A stretch of DNA of 61,431 bases, taken from contig DBTM01000081.1 in assembly GCA_002307055.1 (NCBI GenBank), forward strand, positions 1 through 61,431, read 5' to 3'. The DNA comes from Clostridiales bacterium UBA1316 (lineage in GTDB: Bacteria > Bacillota > Clostridia > Oscillospirales > Oscillospiraceae). This document shows, piece after piece, positions 50,757 through 60,351 of this stretch. The notes beneath the pieces were generated by a model. The model did not search any database. It saw only the letters and a list, made by a program, of their open reading frames with translations, and had not been told where the DNA came from. A program made the position numbers and the translations under genes. The first letter of the stretch is position 1, and every line of letters begins with the position of its first letter.

Positions 50757-51545
50757 TCACACTGATTTTTGTGTACCGATGTTCCGAAATCTGCTGTAAC
50801 GCGCCTGAGCGAGCTCTTCCGGCGTCAAACCCTGCGTCTTCAGGTACCAGCTCCGGATGTCCGATGCCAGTGACGCAAACAAGCGTTCTGTGTCGCCGCC
50901 TTTTTCGGATATGATCCGCTCGACCACCCCCAGCCCATAAGCGTCATCTGCCGTAAGCTTCAGGCTCTCGGCGGCTTCTGCCGCTTTTTCTGTGTCTCTC
51001 CAAAGGATATTCGCGCAGCTCTCCGGCGCGATGACGGAATATATCGCATTTTCAAGCATCCAGACCTCGTTGGCTACAGCAAGCGCCAGCGCGCCGCCGC
51101 TGCCGCCTTCGCCGATAAGAATCGATAAGACAGGTACCTTAAGCATCATCATTTCCGAAATGTTTTCGGCGATAGCCTGACCCTGCCCTCTCTCCTCCGC
51201 GCCGATACCGGGAAACGCGCCGGATGTGTCGACAAAACAAACGATGGGACGGCTGAATTTTTCCGCCTGCTTCATCAGGCGAAGCGCCTTGCGGTAGCCT
51301 TCCGGATTTGCCATACCGAAATTGCGCTTGATTCTGTTTTTCGTATCTCTGCCTTTTTCTGTGGCAATCACAGTCATCGGCAGATCGTCGAGATAGGCCA
51401 GACCTGCGACTATGGATGGGTCATCGGCAAAACGCCTGTCACCGTGAAGCTCAATAAAGCCCTTAAAGACGTGCTCAATAAAGTCGAAGCCTGTCTGCCG
51501 GTCCTTCGACCTTGCAGCCGTGACAATTTCATACGCTGTTTTCAT
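50757..51545 (-). CDS. accA: Acetyl-CoA carboxylase carboxyltransferase alpha subunit
   Basis: A 262-aa subunit. DFIEHVFKGFIELHGDRRFA, FGMANPEGYRKALRLMKQAE, VDTSGAFPGIGAEERGQGQA and GEGGSGGALALAVANEVWML are AccA marks. With AccD it transfers CO2 from AccB-biotin to acetyl-CoA. The ATG at 51545 overlaps the accD end by 17 bases, with GGAATGGT upstream. Confidence 0.96.
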   Translation of the reverse strand: MKTAYEIVTAARSKDRQTGFDFIEHVFKGFIELHGDRRFADDPSIVAGLAYLDDLPMTVIATEKGRDTKNRIKRNFGMANPEGYRKALRLMKQAEKFSRPIVCFVDTSGAFPGIGAEERGQGQAIAENISEMMMLKVPVLSILIGEGGSGGALALAVANEVWMLENAIYSVIAPESCANILWRDTEKAAEAAESLKLTADDAYGLGVVERIISEKGGDTERLFASLASDIRSWYLKTQGLTPEELAQARYSRFRNIGTQKSV

Positions 51546-52440
51546 ATTTACCATTCCATTCAGCTTTATTACAGGTGTGAAAGCTTGCTTTCACACTGTG
51601 CATCGCCAAAAGCGTACCAATGATTTGTTTCTGTTCATTCCGGGGTACAATCATGTCGATAAAGCCATGCTCAAGCATTGTCTCGGCTTTCTGGAAGCCC
51701 GCCGGCAGTTTTTTCCGTACAGTCTGCTCGACGAGCCGCGCACCGGCGAACCCGATTGTCGCACCCGGTTCGGCGATTATGATATCGCCCTCCATGGCAA
51801 AGCTGGCTGTAACGCCGCCTGTCGTCGGGTCGGTAATTACTGTGATATATAAAAGCCGGCTGTCGCTGTGGCGCTTCGCCGCGCCGCTCGTCTTGGCCAT
51901 CTGCATCAGGGATAAAATCCCCTCCTGCATCCGTGCGCCTCCCGAGACGGTGCAGCCGATCACCGGCAGCCTTTTTTCAGTTGCGTATTCAAATAATCTC
52001 GTGATCTTTTCTCCGACGACGGTGCCCATGCTGCCCATCATAAAGTACGGCTCCATAACAAAAAGCGCGCAGGGCGTACCGCTTATAGCGGCTTCACCGC
52101 AGATGACGGCTTCTTTTTCCCGTGCTGAAACCTTAATGCTCTCCAGCTTGTTTTTATAGCCCGGGAAATTGATGAGGTCAACGCTCTCCATCTCTTCATA
52201 CAGCTCGTTAAAGCTGTCTTTATCCGTCAAAAAGCGGACGCGCTGCCTGGAATTCATCCGGAAGCAATAGCCGCACCGGCACACATGCAGGTTTTCCCAC
52301 AGCAGCGTCAGCGGGGTTTCCGCGCCGCATGCCGGGCATTTTTCCGTCATTTCATACTGCGTTTCAGCTTTAACCGGCGGAAGTCTCCCGCCCTTTTCCA
52401 GCTCGTTTTTTGGTTTCTTGAAAAAAGCTTCAAGTGCCAT
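51529..52440 (-). CDS. accD: Acetyl-CoA carboxylase carboxyltransferase beta subunit
   Basis: A 303-aa subunit with the N-terminal zinc ribbon (CPACGAE..CRCGYCF, about 35-57) that binds nucleic acid or stabilises the complex, then the crotonase-like carboxyltransferase domain (VSGGARMQEGILSLMQMAKT, TDPTTGGVTASFAMEGDI). The start overlaps the accC stop (TAATG). Partner of AccA. Confidence 0.96.
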   Translation of the reverse strand: MALEAFFKKPKNELEKGGRLPPVKAETQYEMTEKCPACGAETPLTLLWENLHVCRCGYCFRMNSRQRVRFLTDKDSFNELYEEMESVDLINFPGYKNKLESIKVSAREKEAVICGEAAISGTPCALFVMEPYFMMGSMGTVVGEKITRLFEYATEKRLPVIGCTVSGGARMQEGILSLMQMAKTSGAAKRHSDSRLLYITVITDPTTGGVTASFAMEGDIIIAEPGATIGFAGARLVEQTVRKKLPAGFQKAETMLEHGFIDMIVPRNEQKQIIGTLLAMHSVKASFHTCNKAEWNGKYENSV

Positions 52441-53756
52441 TAAAAGTCACCACGCTCTTTGATAAAATTTGTGTTATAGTCGCCTTTTACAAACCGATGA
52501 TCACTGAGGATTGAGATTTGCTCATCGATATTGTTGGGTACACCGTCGATGACAAGCTCGCATAAAGCCGCCTGCATCTTTCTGATGGCTTCTTCTCTTG
52601 TTTTCGCATGGACGACCAGCTTCCCCAGGAGCGCGTCATAATACGGCGGTACGATGTATCCCGTCCACAACGCGCTGTCAAACCGGACGCGCGGACCTCC
52701 CGGCACATGCAGAAATGTCACCTTACCCACGGCGGCGGCATTAATCCGGCACTCAATCGAATTGCCGTCAATAATGATATCCTTCTGCTTAAAATCGAGC
52801 GGAACTCCCGCGGCGATCCGAATCTGCCATTTTACGATATCAATACCGGTAATTTGCTCCGTTATCGCGTGCTCGACCTGAAGCCGTACATTCATTTCCA
52901 TGAAATAAAAGTTATTATCGCCGTCAAGCAAAAATTCAATTGTCCCGGCGTTGCAATAACCGACGGCCTTTGCCGCCGCCGCGGCGGCTTCCATCATCCG
53001 CGTCCGCAGCGCATCATTGACAGCGGGCGAAGGCGATTCCTCAACCAGCTTCTGGTTGTTCCTCTGTATCGAGCATTCGCGCTCGGCCAGGCAGATAATA
53101 TTCTGCGTCTCATCGGCTAAAAGCTGTATCTCAATATGCTTAGCCGGTTTAATTTGTTTTTCCAGATAGACAGCGCCGTCGCCGAAAGCCTCCTGCGCTT
53201 CGTGTGAGGCTGTCAGGAACGCGTTATCAAGCTCCTCCGGCACATTCACAATGCGGATACCTTTTCCGCCGCCGCCGGAACGCGCTTTAATCAGCACAGG
53301 ATACCCTATTCTGTCTGCCGCTTTGGCCGCCTCATCGGTATTTTTCAGAAGCTCCGTGCCCGGTATGACCGGAACACCGGCGCTCTGCATGGTCTGCCTG
53401 GCTTTATTCTTATCCCCCATCAACGCAATGATTTCGGCGGACGGCCCGATAAAATCAATCCCGTTTTTGGCGCAGAGTGCGGCAAAATCCGGACTCTCGG
53501 ACAAAAATCCGTACCCCGGATGTATTGCCTGAGAATTCGTAACAAGCGCGGCACTGATAATGCGTTCGGTATTCAGATAACTGTCGGAAGGCGCCGCTTC
53601 ACCGATACAGACACTTTGATCAGCCAGTGCGACGTGGAGCGATTCCTTATCCGCAAGAGAATAAACGGCGACCGTCTGAATCCCCATCTCTTTGCAGGCT
53701 CTGATAACCCGGAGGGCAACCTCACCGCGGTTTGCGACCAATATTTTAGAAAACAC
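52440..53756 (-). CDS. accC: Biotin carboxylase
   Basis: A 438-aa ATP-grasp enzyme that carboxylates biotin on AccB. KILVANRGEVALRVIRACKE, HPGYGFLSES, IKARSGGGGKGIRI (ATP loop) and YFMEMNVRLQVEHAITEQIT are conserved. GTG start with AGGGGTGA upstream, 4 bases after fabZ. It probably also supplies carboxybiotin only to AccB; the catabolic carrier at 19081 is loaded by its own transferases. Confidence 0.97.
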   Translation of the reverse strand: MFSKILVANRGEVALRVIRACKEMGIQTVAVYSLADKESLHVALADQSVCIGEAAPSDSYLNTERIISAALVTNSQAIHPGYGFLSESPDFAALCAKNGIDFIGPSAEIIALMGDKNKARQTMQSAGVPVIPGTELLKNTDEAAKAADRIGYPVLIKARSGGGGKGIRIVNVPEELDNAFLTASHEAQEAFGDGAVYLEKQIKPAKHIEIQLLADETQNIICLAERECSIQRNNQKLVEESPSPAVNDALRTRMMEAAAAAAKAVGYCNAGTIEFLLDGDNNFYFMEMNVRLQVEHAITEQITGIDIVKWQIRIAAGVPLDFKQKDIIIDGNSIECRINAAAVGKVTFLHVPGGPRVRFDSALWTGYIVPPYYDALLGKLVVHAKTREEAIRKMQAALCELVIDGVPNNIDEQISILSDHRFVKGDYNTNFIKERGDF

Positions 53757-53760
53757 GTTC

Positions 53761-54177
53761 TCACCCCTTGATCAAAGCGAAGGAGAACTCCGCCTTGACG
53801 CAAAGCTTTCCGCCCACGCTTCCCTGCCCCTTGGCAAAATAGAACGGATGCTTTGTCTTCGTGATCACGCACTCGGTTTCTATCGTGTCGCCGGGCTTCA
53901 CCTGTGCTTTAAATTTAACGTTGTCCAGACCGGTAAAAAACGGTGTCAGCCCCTGGTTGTCTCCGCCTGCGAGCAGTACGGCGGCAGACTGCGCCAGAAT
54001 CTCGCACAAAATGACGCCGGGTACAACCGGATTTCCAGGGAAATGGCCCTTTAAGAACCACTCGTCTCCGGTAACATGATATTTTCCATGCGCCTTCCCG
54101 TCGACGACTTCAGCTTCGTCAATCAAAAGCATATTGCCGCGATGCGGCAGGATCATCATAATTTCCGATTTATTCAA
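53761..54177 (-). CDS. fabZ: 3-Hydroxyacyl-ACP dehydratase FabZ
   Basis: A 138-aa hot-dog dehydratase. MNKSEIMMILPHRGNMLLID at the start; catalytic His45 in KGHFPGNP and Glu59 in VILCEILAQSA have the expected spacing of 14. The start is a TTG at 54177, with AGGGGAG 5 bases upstream; the frame remains open to 54315 but that part belongs to the accB region. Confidence 0.94.
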   Translation of the reverse strand: MNKSEIMMILPHRGNMLLIDEAEVVDGKAHGKYHVTGDEWFLKGHFPGNPVVPGVILCEILAQSAAVLLAGGDNQGLTPFFTGLDNVKFKAQVKPGDTIETECVITKTKHPFYFAKGQGSVGGKLCVKAEFSFALIKG

Positions 54178-54208
54178 AGGTTGCTCCCCTTTCGCTTTTT
54201 GGAACGCT

Positions 54209-54631
54209 TCAGGAATCAAGTCTGATGCGGAAGAGCGGATGCCCATATTCGACAACCTGTTTGTTGCCGACGCATATCTCCGTAATAACACCGCTTTTAT
54301 CAGAGATAATCTCATTCATCATCTTCATTGCCTCGATAATGCACAGCACATCTCCGGCATTGATCTTATCTCCTATTGTGACAAACGGCTTTTTATCCGT
54401 ACTCGCCGCCGCGTAGAACACGCCCACCATCGGTGAGGTGATAGTACAGGTGTCACTCGCGGTTTCCGCCTGCAATACGGTTTCCTCAGCCCTTGTTTCA
54501 GTATAGACAGGTGATGCCTGATGAATACCGCGCTCCATGCGTATAGTCGCGTCGCCGTCAGAATAGTCTAATGCCGTCAGGCCCATTTCCTTCATCAGTA
54601 AAGCCAACTGCTTGATGTCACTAAATTCCAT
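54209..54631 (-). CDS. accB: Acetyl-CoA carboxylase biotin carboxyl carrier protein
   Basis: A 140-aa carrier. The N-terminal helix MEFSDIKQLALLMKEMGLTA and a linker precede the biotinyl domain with IIEAMKMMNEI, biotin on Lys103. The thumb insertion PMVGVFYAAAS is the mark of AccB, distinguishing it from the decarboxylase-type carrier at 19081. ATG at 54631 after GGGGG. Confidence 0.95.
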   Translation of the reverse strand: MEFSDIKQLALLMKEMGLTALDYSDGDATIRMERGIHQASPVYTETRAEETVLQAETASDTCTITSPMVGVFYAAASTDKKPFVTIGDKINAGDVLCIIEAMKMMNEIISDKSGVITEICVGNKQVVEYGHPLFRIRLDS

Positions 54632-54735
54632 CGTAACCCCCTGCCAAACCGGCATATAATCGTTTCATGCTTCGTCCAAGTAAGCATTGCACATTCCTTG
54701 GCTTCCCGTAACGCGCAGCAAGTGTTCGCTAATCC

Positions 54736-55962
54736 CTAGTCCGCCTTCGCAAACGCCACGCATGCGTTGTGTCCGCCGAAGCCTATCGATACCGAGAATG
54801 CTGTTTTTGGGTCTGCTTTTCTCGCAGTAAGCGGTACATAATCCAAATCACACGCCGGGTCGGGTTCATTGAGTCCTATGGTCGGCGGGACAACACCTGT
54901 TTTGAGCGCCATAATTGAGGCAATCGCCTCGACAGCGCCCGCCGCGCCGAGCATATGGCCCGTCATCGATTTTGTCGAGCTGACAATAACATCGCTGATT
55001 CTGCTGCCGAAAGCCTTCTTTATAGCAATTGTTTCAGAGGCGTCATTCAGCGGTGTCCCCGTACCGTGGGCGTTGACATAAATTTTACCGGACGGACTGC
55101 CCGCCTCGATATAAGCGCTGCGGATTGCTCTTGAGCTGCTTTCCGCTTCGGGGTCAGGCGCGGTAATATGGTGCGCGTCGCACGTTGAACCGTAGCCGAC
55201 AACCTCCGCGTATATTTTGGCGCCGCGCTTTTTTGCGTGCTCATATTCTTCTAAAATCAGTGCGCCCGCGCCTTCGCCCATGACGAAACCGGTACGCCTT
55301 TTATCAAACGGCAGCGAAGCCAGGTCAGGGTCGTTTGCCGACGTTAATGCCGTCATATTCGTAAAGCCCGCAACGCTCAGCGGCATCACAGCCGCCTCGC
55401 TGCCGCCGGTGATAACGGCGTCGGCGTACCCGTGCTTAATCGCGCGGAAAGCCTCTCCTATCGCGTTTGACCCGGTCGCGCAGGCGGTAACAATACAGAT
55501 GCAGGAGCCTTTCGCCTGATACCTGATAGCAATATTGCCCGCGGCTATATTGGATATCATCATCGGCACAAACAACGGCGAAACCTTTCTCGGGCCTCCG
55601 TTATAGAGCTTGATCTGCTCATCCGTCAAGGTGATGATGCCGCCGATGCCCGAACCGAAGGAGGTTGCCAGGCGTTCCGGCTCCACTGTCCCCAGAACGC
55701 TGCTGTCTCTCATTGCCTGAACTGCAGCCGCCATGGCATACTGCGAAAAAAGATCGCTGCGGCGCGCGTCGCTTTTATCCATATAATCAAGCGGATTGAA
55801 GTTTTTCACCTCTGCTGCCAGCTTGCATTTATAATCCGTACAGTCAAATCTTGTTATCATGCCGATTCCGTGGCGCCCGGCGGTGAGGTTTTCCCACATA
55901 GCATTGATGTCATTTCCCACCGGCGTAATCGCCCCAATTCCGGTTACAACGACTCTGTTCAT
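54736..55962 (-). CDS. fabF: Beta-ketoacyl-ACP synthase II FabF
   Basis: A 408-aa condensing enzyme. The triad Cys161 (VTACATGSN), His299 (NAHGTGTPLND) and His336 (TGHMLGAAG) is complete, with Lys331. It elongates acyl-ACP. SD AGAGGTG. It lies 104 bases before accB, the widest gap inside the operon apart from that between acpP and fabH. Confidence 0.97.
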   Translation of the reverse strand: MNRVVVTGIGAITPVGNDINAMWENLTAGRHGIGMITRFDCTDYKCKLAAEVKNFNPLDYMDKSDARRSDLFSQYAMAAAVQAMRDSSVLGTVEPERLATSFGSGIGGIITLTDEQIKLYNGGPRKVSPLFVPMMISNIAAGNIAIRYQAKGSCICIVTACATGSNAIGEAFRAIKHGYADAVITGGSEAAVMPLSVAGFTNMTALTSANDPDLASLPFDKRRTGFVMGEGAGALILEEYEHAKKRGAKIYAEVVGYGSTCDAHHITAPDPEAESSSRAIRSAYIEAGSPSGKIYVNAHGTGTPLNDASETIAIKKAFGSRISDVIVSSTKSMTGHMLGAAGAVEAIASIMALKTGVVPPTIGLNEPDPACDLDYVPLTARKADPKTAFSVSIGFGGHNACVAFAKAD

Positions 55963-55980
55963 ACAAAAGCACCTCTTACA

Positions 55981-56715
55981 TTAAATTGCCAGACCGCCGT
56001 CAATTCGAATAACCTCACCGGTTATGTAGTTGGCGCAGTCCTGTGCTAAAAAAGCCGCAAGCTCCGCTATTTCCTCCGGCAAGCCGACGCGTCCGAGCGG
56101 AATGCTTCCCAGCATGGGGTTGTCACGCGCTATATTATCCGTCATATCCGTTTGTATAAAGCCGGGCGCAATCGCATTGCAGCAGACGCTGCGCGCAGCC
56201 AGCTCTCTGGCGACGGCTTTCGTCAGCCCGATCAAACCGGCTTTTGAAGCGGAATAATTTGCCTGACCCGAATTTCCGATCAGGCCCGCGACGGAACTGA
56301 TATTAATAATTTTACCGCAGCGTTTTTTAATCAGCATGGGCGTGCAGTGCCGGATCATGTTGAAAGCGCCCTTGAGATTTATATCGAGCACAGTGTCATA
56401 CGCTTCTTCTTTCATCGACATGATCAAGCCGTCTTTAGTTATCCCGGCGTTATTCACCAGAATATCAACAGGACCAAGCTTGTTTTTCACTGCCTCAACC
56501 GTTGCCTTGACCGCGGCGAAATCCGATACATCGCACTGAAAAGCTTCCGCTCTGACGGAATACGCGCGCGCTAAAGCAACAACTTCGTCGGCTTTCTCCG
56601 TATTACCGGCGTAAATAACAGCGACATCGGCGCCTAAGCTTGCCAGCTTTACGGCGATTGCCCTGCCGATTCCCCGCGAAGCCCCCGTAATAAGCGCAAT
56701 CTTCCCATTAAGCAT
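55981..56715 (-). CDS. fabG: 3-Oxoacyl-ACP reductase FabG
   Basis: A 244-aa short-chain dehydrogenase. The cofactor loop is TGASRGIG (10-17), and the catalytic set is Asn113, Ser141, Tyr154 and Lys158 (SVAGLIGNSGQANYSASK). It reduces 3-ketoacyl-ACP with NADPH. It overlaps fabD by 8 bases, with GAGGTGA upstream. Confidence 0.97.
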   Translation of the reverse strand: MLNGKIALITGASRGIGRAIAVKLASLGADVAVIYAGNTEKADEVVALARAYSVRAEAFQCDVSDFAAVKATVEAVKNKLGPVDILVNNAGITKDGLIMSMKEEAYDTVLDINLKGAFNMIRHCTPMLIKKRCGKIINISSVAGLIGNSGQANYSASKAGLIGLTKAVARELAARSVCCNAIAPGFIQTDMTDNIARDNPMLGSIPLGRVGLPEEIAELAAFLAQDCANYITGEVIRIDGGLAI

Positions 56716-57628
56716 GTTTGTTCACCTCAGAGATTGTGTTCTTCAGGCTCGCTTCATCCTCAACATTAAATACGCGGACCTCGTCCGAGATTCTTGAAAC
56801 AAAGCCGGACAAGACCTTTCCAGGCCCGACCTCAATAAACGTTCCTGCGCCGGCTGTAATCATGTTTTCAACAGTCCTCTGCCATTGGACGGGGCTTTTG
56901 ATCTGCTGAGATAATAAGCTGTTAAAATCATCCTCATATGGCCGCGCCGTGACATTTGAGAAGAGGGGTACAGACGGCGGCGTTATGACATACGCGCTCA
57001 GCTCCGATAAAAATTGATCCGCTGCCGCGGCCATAAACGGCGAATGAAAGCCGCCGCTGACCTTGAGCGGCAACACCTTTCCGCCTTTTTCCCGGACGCG
57101 CGCTTTGAATTCCTCAAGCGCGCCGACCTCACCCGCGACAACGACCTGACCGGGGCTGTTTAAATTCACCGGATAGACCTGCTCAATGCCATTACACAGT
57201 GAAATCACCGTATCCTCTTCCAGCTTCAGAACAGCCAGCATCGCCGCCTGCGTCTCCAAAGAAGCCGCCTGCATAAAACCCGCCCTGCGGCAGACCATTT
57301 GAAATCCGGCGTCAATCGGGACAGCGCCCGAAAAAGCCAGCGCCGCCAGCTCGCCAAGCGAAAAGCCCGCCAGCATATCCGGCTTAATTCCCGCTTCCTT
57401 TAAAGCCTCAGCTGCCGATAAATCCACGCAGTAAACGCAGGGCTGCGTGTTGACCGTCTGTGACAGCTCCTCGGCCGTCCCTTCAAAGCACTGCTTCGAG
57501 GTTCCGGGGCGGATTGCGTTTGCGCAGTCAAAAACCGCCTTCGCCGCCGCGCTGCAGGCGTATAATTCTCTGCCCATGCCGCCGTACTGGGCTCCCTGAC
57601 CGGAGAAAATGAACGCTATTTTATCCAT
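56708..57628 (-). CDS. fabD: Malonyl-CoA:ACP transacylase FabD
   Basis: A 306-aa transacylase that loads malonyl on ACP. FIFSGQGAQYGGMGRELY is at the N-terminus; catalytic Ser90 lies in GFSLGELAAL and His195 in GGFHSPFM. The residue before the nucleophile is Phe instead of the His of the common GHSLG, a small but visible departure. It overlaps fabK by 13 bases. Confidence 0.96.
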   Translation of the reverse strand: MDKIAFIFSGQGAQYGGMGRELYACSAAAKAVFDCANAIRPGTSKQCFEGTAEELSQTVNTQPCVYCVDLSAAEALKEAGIKPDMLAGFSLGELAALAFSGAVPIDAGFQMVCRRAGFMQAASLETQAAMLAVLKLEEDTVISLCNGIEQVYPVNLNSPGQVVVAGEVGALEEFKARVREKGGKVLPLKVSGGFHSPFMAAAADQFLSELSAYVITPPSVPLFSNVTARPYEDDFNSLLSQQIKSPVQWQRTVENMITAGAGTFIEVGPGKVLSGFVSRISDEVRVFNVEDEASLKNTISEVNKHA

Positions 57629-58560
57629 TGACGCGCTCCGCCCAGTACGATTTCCGCCTCTTCAAATATCTCGCGTATCATTTCAGCCGCCGGCTGTTTC
57701 TTATTGACCATACCGGCGATCTGCCCGGACAGGAAGCAGCCTCTTTCTGCGTCGCCCTCTACTGCCGCCAGCCGCAGCGCGCCCGCGCCCATAGCCTCAA
57801 GCTCTTCATCCGAGATGCTTGAGTACTCAGCCTTAAAATATGCTCTTGAGAAAGGTGTCTTCAAGCTTCTGACAGGATGCCCCAGCCGCTTGCCCGTCGT
57901 GATTGTGGCGATATCATTGGCCTTAATAATTTTATCCTTAAAATTCTCATGGACGGAGCATTCATCGGCCACGAGAAAACGCGTGCCGAGCTGAACGCCC
58001 TGCGCTCCAAGCATAAAGCATGCGGCGACCCCGCGTCCGTCGGCGATACCGCCCGCTGCGATAACAGGCAGCTGCGTCGCGTCGCAGACCTGCGGCACGA
58101 GCACAAGCGTCGTCGTCTCGCCGACGTGCCCGCCGCTTTCACCGCCCTCGGCGATGATCGCCGCGGCGCCCGAGCGCGTCATCAACTTTGCCATAGCGAC
58201 AGACGCCACAACCGGTATGACCTTAATCCCGGCATCCTTCCACAGCTGCATATACTTCGCCGGGTTCCCCGCCCCAGTCGTGACAACAGCGACCTTCTCC
58301 TCGGCAGCTGTTCTGCTGACCTCCTCAACATAGGGACTCATCAGCATAATATTGACGCCGAAAGGCTTGTCGGTCAGTGCGCGCGCGGCTCTGATCTGCT
58401 CTCTGAGATAATCGCTGCCGGCATTCATGGCAGATATTAAGCCAAGCCCGCCGCCGTTCGAAACGGCCGCGGCCAGCCTGCCGTCGGCGATCCACGCCAT
58501 TCCGCCTTGAAATATCGGGTATTCAATACCCAGAAGCTCACATACCGGCGTCTTAATCAT
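57616..58560 (-). CDS. fabK: Enoyl-ACP reductase FabK (FMN type)
   Basis: A 314-aa flavoenzyme of the 2-nitropropane-dioxygenase-like fold. LLGIEYPIFQGGMAWIADGR, EGGESGGHVGETTTLVLVPQ, IAAGGIADGRGVAACFMLGA and LGTRFLVADEC are FabK marks. It is the only enoyl-ACP reductase seen here; FabI is absent from the window. The start is the ATG at 58560 after GGAGGA. Triclosan-insensitive fatty acid synthesis would be expected. Confidence 0.95.
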   Translation of the reverse strand: MIKTPVCELLGIEYPIFQGGMAWIADGRLAAAVSNGGGLGLISAMNAGSDYLREQIRAARALTDKPFGVNIMLMSPYVEEVSRTAAEEKVAVVTTGAGNPAKYMQLWKDAGIKVIPVVASVAMAKLMTRSGAAAIIAEGGESGGHVGETTTLVLVPQVCDATQLPVIAAGGIADGRGVAACFMLGAQGVQLGTRFLVADECSVHENFKDKIIKANDIATITTGKRLGHPVRSLKTPFSRAYFKAEYSSISDEELEAMGAGALRLAAVEGDAERGCFLSGQIAGMVNKKQPAAEMIREIFEEAEIVLGGARQWIK

Positions 58561-58598
58561 TTTACAAACATCCTCCAGCAATTGCTTTTTTTATAATT

Positions 58599-58826
58599 TT
58601 AAGCTTTGTTCATCTTTGCTTCGATAAATATTGCGAGCTCCCCGACAGTTCCGAGCTTTTCTTCAAGCTCGATCTCAATGCCCAGATCCTCTTCGAGCTG
58701 CATAACCATTTCGACGGTGTCAAGTGAGTCGATCCCCAGTGATTCAAACGTTGTGTCTTCCTTAATAGTTTCGATATCCGTACCAAAATGCTCAGCAATC
58801 ATCCCTGCGATTTTTTCGAAAATCAT
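58599..58826 (-). CDS. acpP: Acyl carrier protein
   Basis: A 75-aa acidic helical protein. Ser34 in GIDSLDTVEM carries phosphopantetheine. The ATG at 58826 with TTGGAGG upstream is preferred to 12 extra codons. It lies between fabH and fabK, as in many Clostridia. Confidence 0.96.
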   Translation of the reverse strand: MIFEKIAGMIAEHFGTDIETIKEDTTFESLGIDSLDTVEMVMQLEEDLGIEIELEEKLGTVGELAIFIEAKMNKA

Positions 58827-58913
58827 GTTTTTTTCCTCCAATTGTAATATTTCGCTCCGCACGGCTTTGTACCGTGCGGGAGTTTCCGTAACTTCAGGCT
58901 TCAGCCTGCCGTC

Positions 58914-59873
58914 TCAATTCCCCCAGCGGATAACGCAGGCCGCGCTTGACAAGCCGCCGCCGAAGCTGCAAAGGGCCAGATAATCCCCGTCCTTAAACTT
59001 GCCTTCCTTATTCAACTCGTCTAAAAGAATCGGGATGCTTGCCGACGAGGTGTTGCCGTATCTGTCGATATTCTTGCCGAACCGCTCTGCCGGTATATCC
59101 AGCTTCCGGCTTGCCGCGTCGATAATCCGCGCGTTCGCTTGATGCGGGATGACCCAGGCGATATCGGACTGCTGCAGCCCCGCTTCTCGGATAACCTCAA
59201 GCAGATCGCCCACCATCACATTGACGGCAAACTTAAAGGTCTCCTGCCCGTTCATATAAATATAGGGCTTCGGCAGCTCGTTTTGATAAAACGGCGATGA
59301 CCCCCCGAAATTTGGGATTTTAATGACGTTGTCGCCGCCCTTGGCAAACAGCCTTGAGGACAAGTAAGCGTCACCCTCGCCCAAAACCAGAGCACCGGCG
59401 CCGTCGCCGAATATCACACAGGTATTCCTGTCGGTCCAGTCGACAATGCGGCTTAAGCGCTCACCGCCGACAACGAGCATCTTTTTAACCTTTTTGCGCG
59501 CAAAAAAACCTGCTGCCGTATCGAGCATATAGATAAACCCGCTGCAGGCCGCACCGACATCCATCGCCGGGCACGCTGCCCCGAGCATGCTCTGAACCGT
59601 ACACGCCATCGACGGAGACGCGTCGTCACCGCTGACAGTCGCACAGATAATCATATCCAATTCTTCGGGTTTTGTACCGCTCCGACTGAGCGCTTCCTCC
59701 GCCGCTTTATAAGCCAGCTCGGCTGCTGTCTCCGTCGTGCAGACATGCCTTTCCCTGACGCCGACGCGCTGAGCTATCCATTCGTCCGAGGTCTCAACAA
59801 TTGTTGATATCTCGTCATTTGTCACCACGCGCGCCGGTACATAATGACCGGTACCCAGTATTTTAAAACTCAT
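58914..59873 (-). CDS. fabH: Beta-ketoacyl-ACP synthase III FabH
   Basis: A 319-aa condensing enzyme that starts chains from acyl-CoA and malonyl-ACP. The triad is Cys110 (VGAACSGFIYM), His244 (IPHQANARI) and Asn274 (YGNTSSASI). SD GGAGC. The start overlaps the MarR gene by 4 bases (ATGA), so regulator and enzyme are coupled. Confidence 0.97.
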   Translation of the reverse strand: MSFKILGTGHYVPARVVTNDEISTIVETSDEWIAQRVGVRERHVCTTETAAELAYKAAEEALSRSGTKPEELDMIICATVSGDDASPSMACTVQSMLGAACPAMDVGAACSGFIYMLDTAAGFFARKKVKKMLVVGGERLSRIVDWTDRNTCVIFGDGAGALVLGEGDAYLSSRLFAKGGDNVIKIPNFGGSSPFYQNELPKPYIYMNGQETFKFAVNVMVGDLLEVIREAGLQQSDIAWVIPHQANARIIDAASRKLDIPAERFGKNIDRYGNTSSASIPILLDELNKEGKFKDGDYLALCSFGGGLSSAACVIRWGN

Positions 59874-60328
59874 GTCGCCGCTCCAACACTCTTCTCAAAA
59901 AATTTGTTCAAATTCGTGATAACCCGGACCAATAATTCCTGGTCTTCCTCACTGAATTCACTCTCGATTTCATGGATCATGCTCATATGATACCGTTTAT
60001 GATACATATAAACTTTTCTGCCCTCTCTCGTAAGTGTGACCCGGACAATCCGTCCGTCCGTATGGCAGCCGTTTTTACACAGATAGCCCTTTTTCTCCAG
60101 CTTGTTGACCGCAACCGTCACGGAAGGCTTCGCGACCTTCAAAAAGTCTGCAATTTCACTGACAGTCTTGCCGCTCTCCTTGTCCGCGCCGACGCACTCG
60201 ATCAGATGCATTTCACGAATCGTGAGGTTAATGCGGTTATTTTTCTGTAAAAATTCTTCTTCAACACGGACAATATTATGATAGACCTCCATCAGCATAT
60301 TGTTGAGCACCAACTGAAAGCTCTGCAT
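59870..60328 (-). CDS. MarR-family regulator of fatty-acid synthesis (FabT-like)
   Basis: A 152-aa winged-helix protein: VSEIADFLKVAKPSVTVAVN is the recognition region and KNGCHTDGRIVRVTLTREGR the wing. Being the first gene of a FASII operon is the FabT arrangement, in which the repressor binds DNA with long-chain acyl-ACP as corepressor. ATG at 60328 has AAGGTGAG upstream. A TTAGTT-N5-AACTAA dyad at 60352-60368 overlaps its promoter. Assignment to FabT is by position and family, not by diagnostic residues. Confidence 0.88.
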   Translation of the reverse strand: MQSFQLVLNNMLMEVYHNIVRVEEEFLQKNNRINLTIREMHLIECVGADKESGKTVSEIADFLKVAKPSVTVAVNKLEKKGYLCKNGCHTDGRIVRVTLTREGRKVYMYHKRYHMSMIHEIESEFSEEDQELLVRVITNLNKFFEKSVGAAT

Positions 60329-60351
60329 CAATCTCACCTTCACCAAACAAT

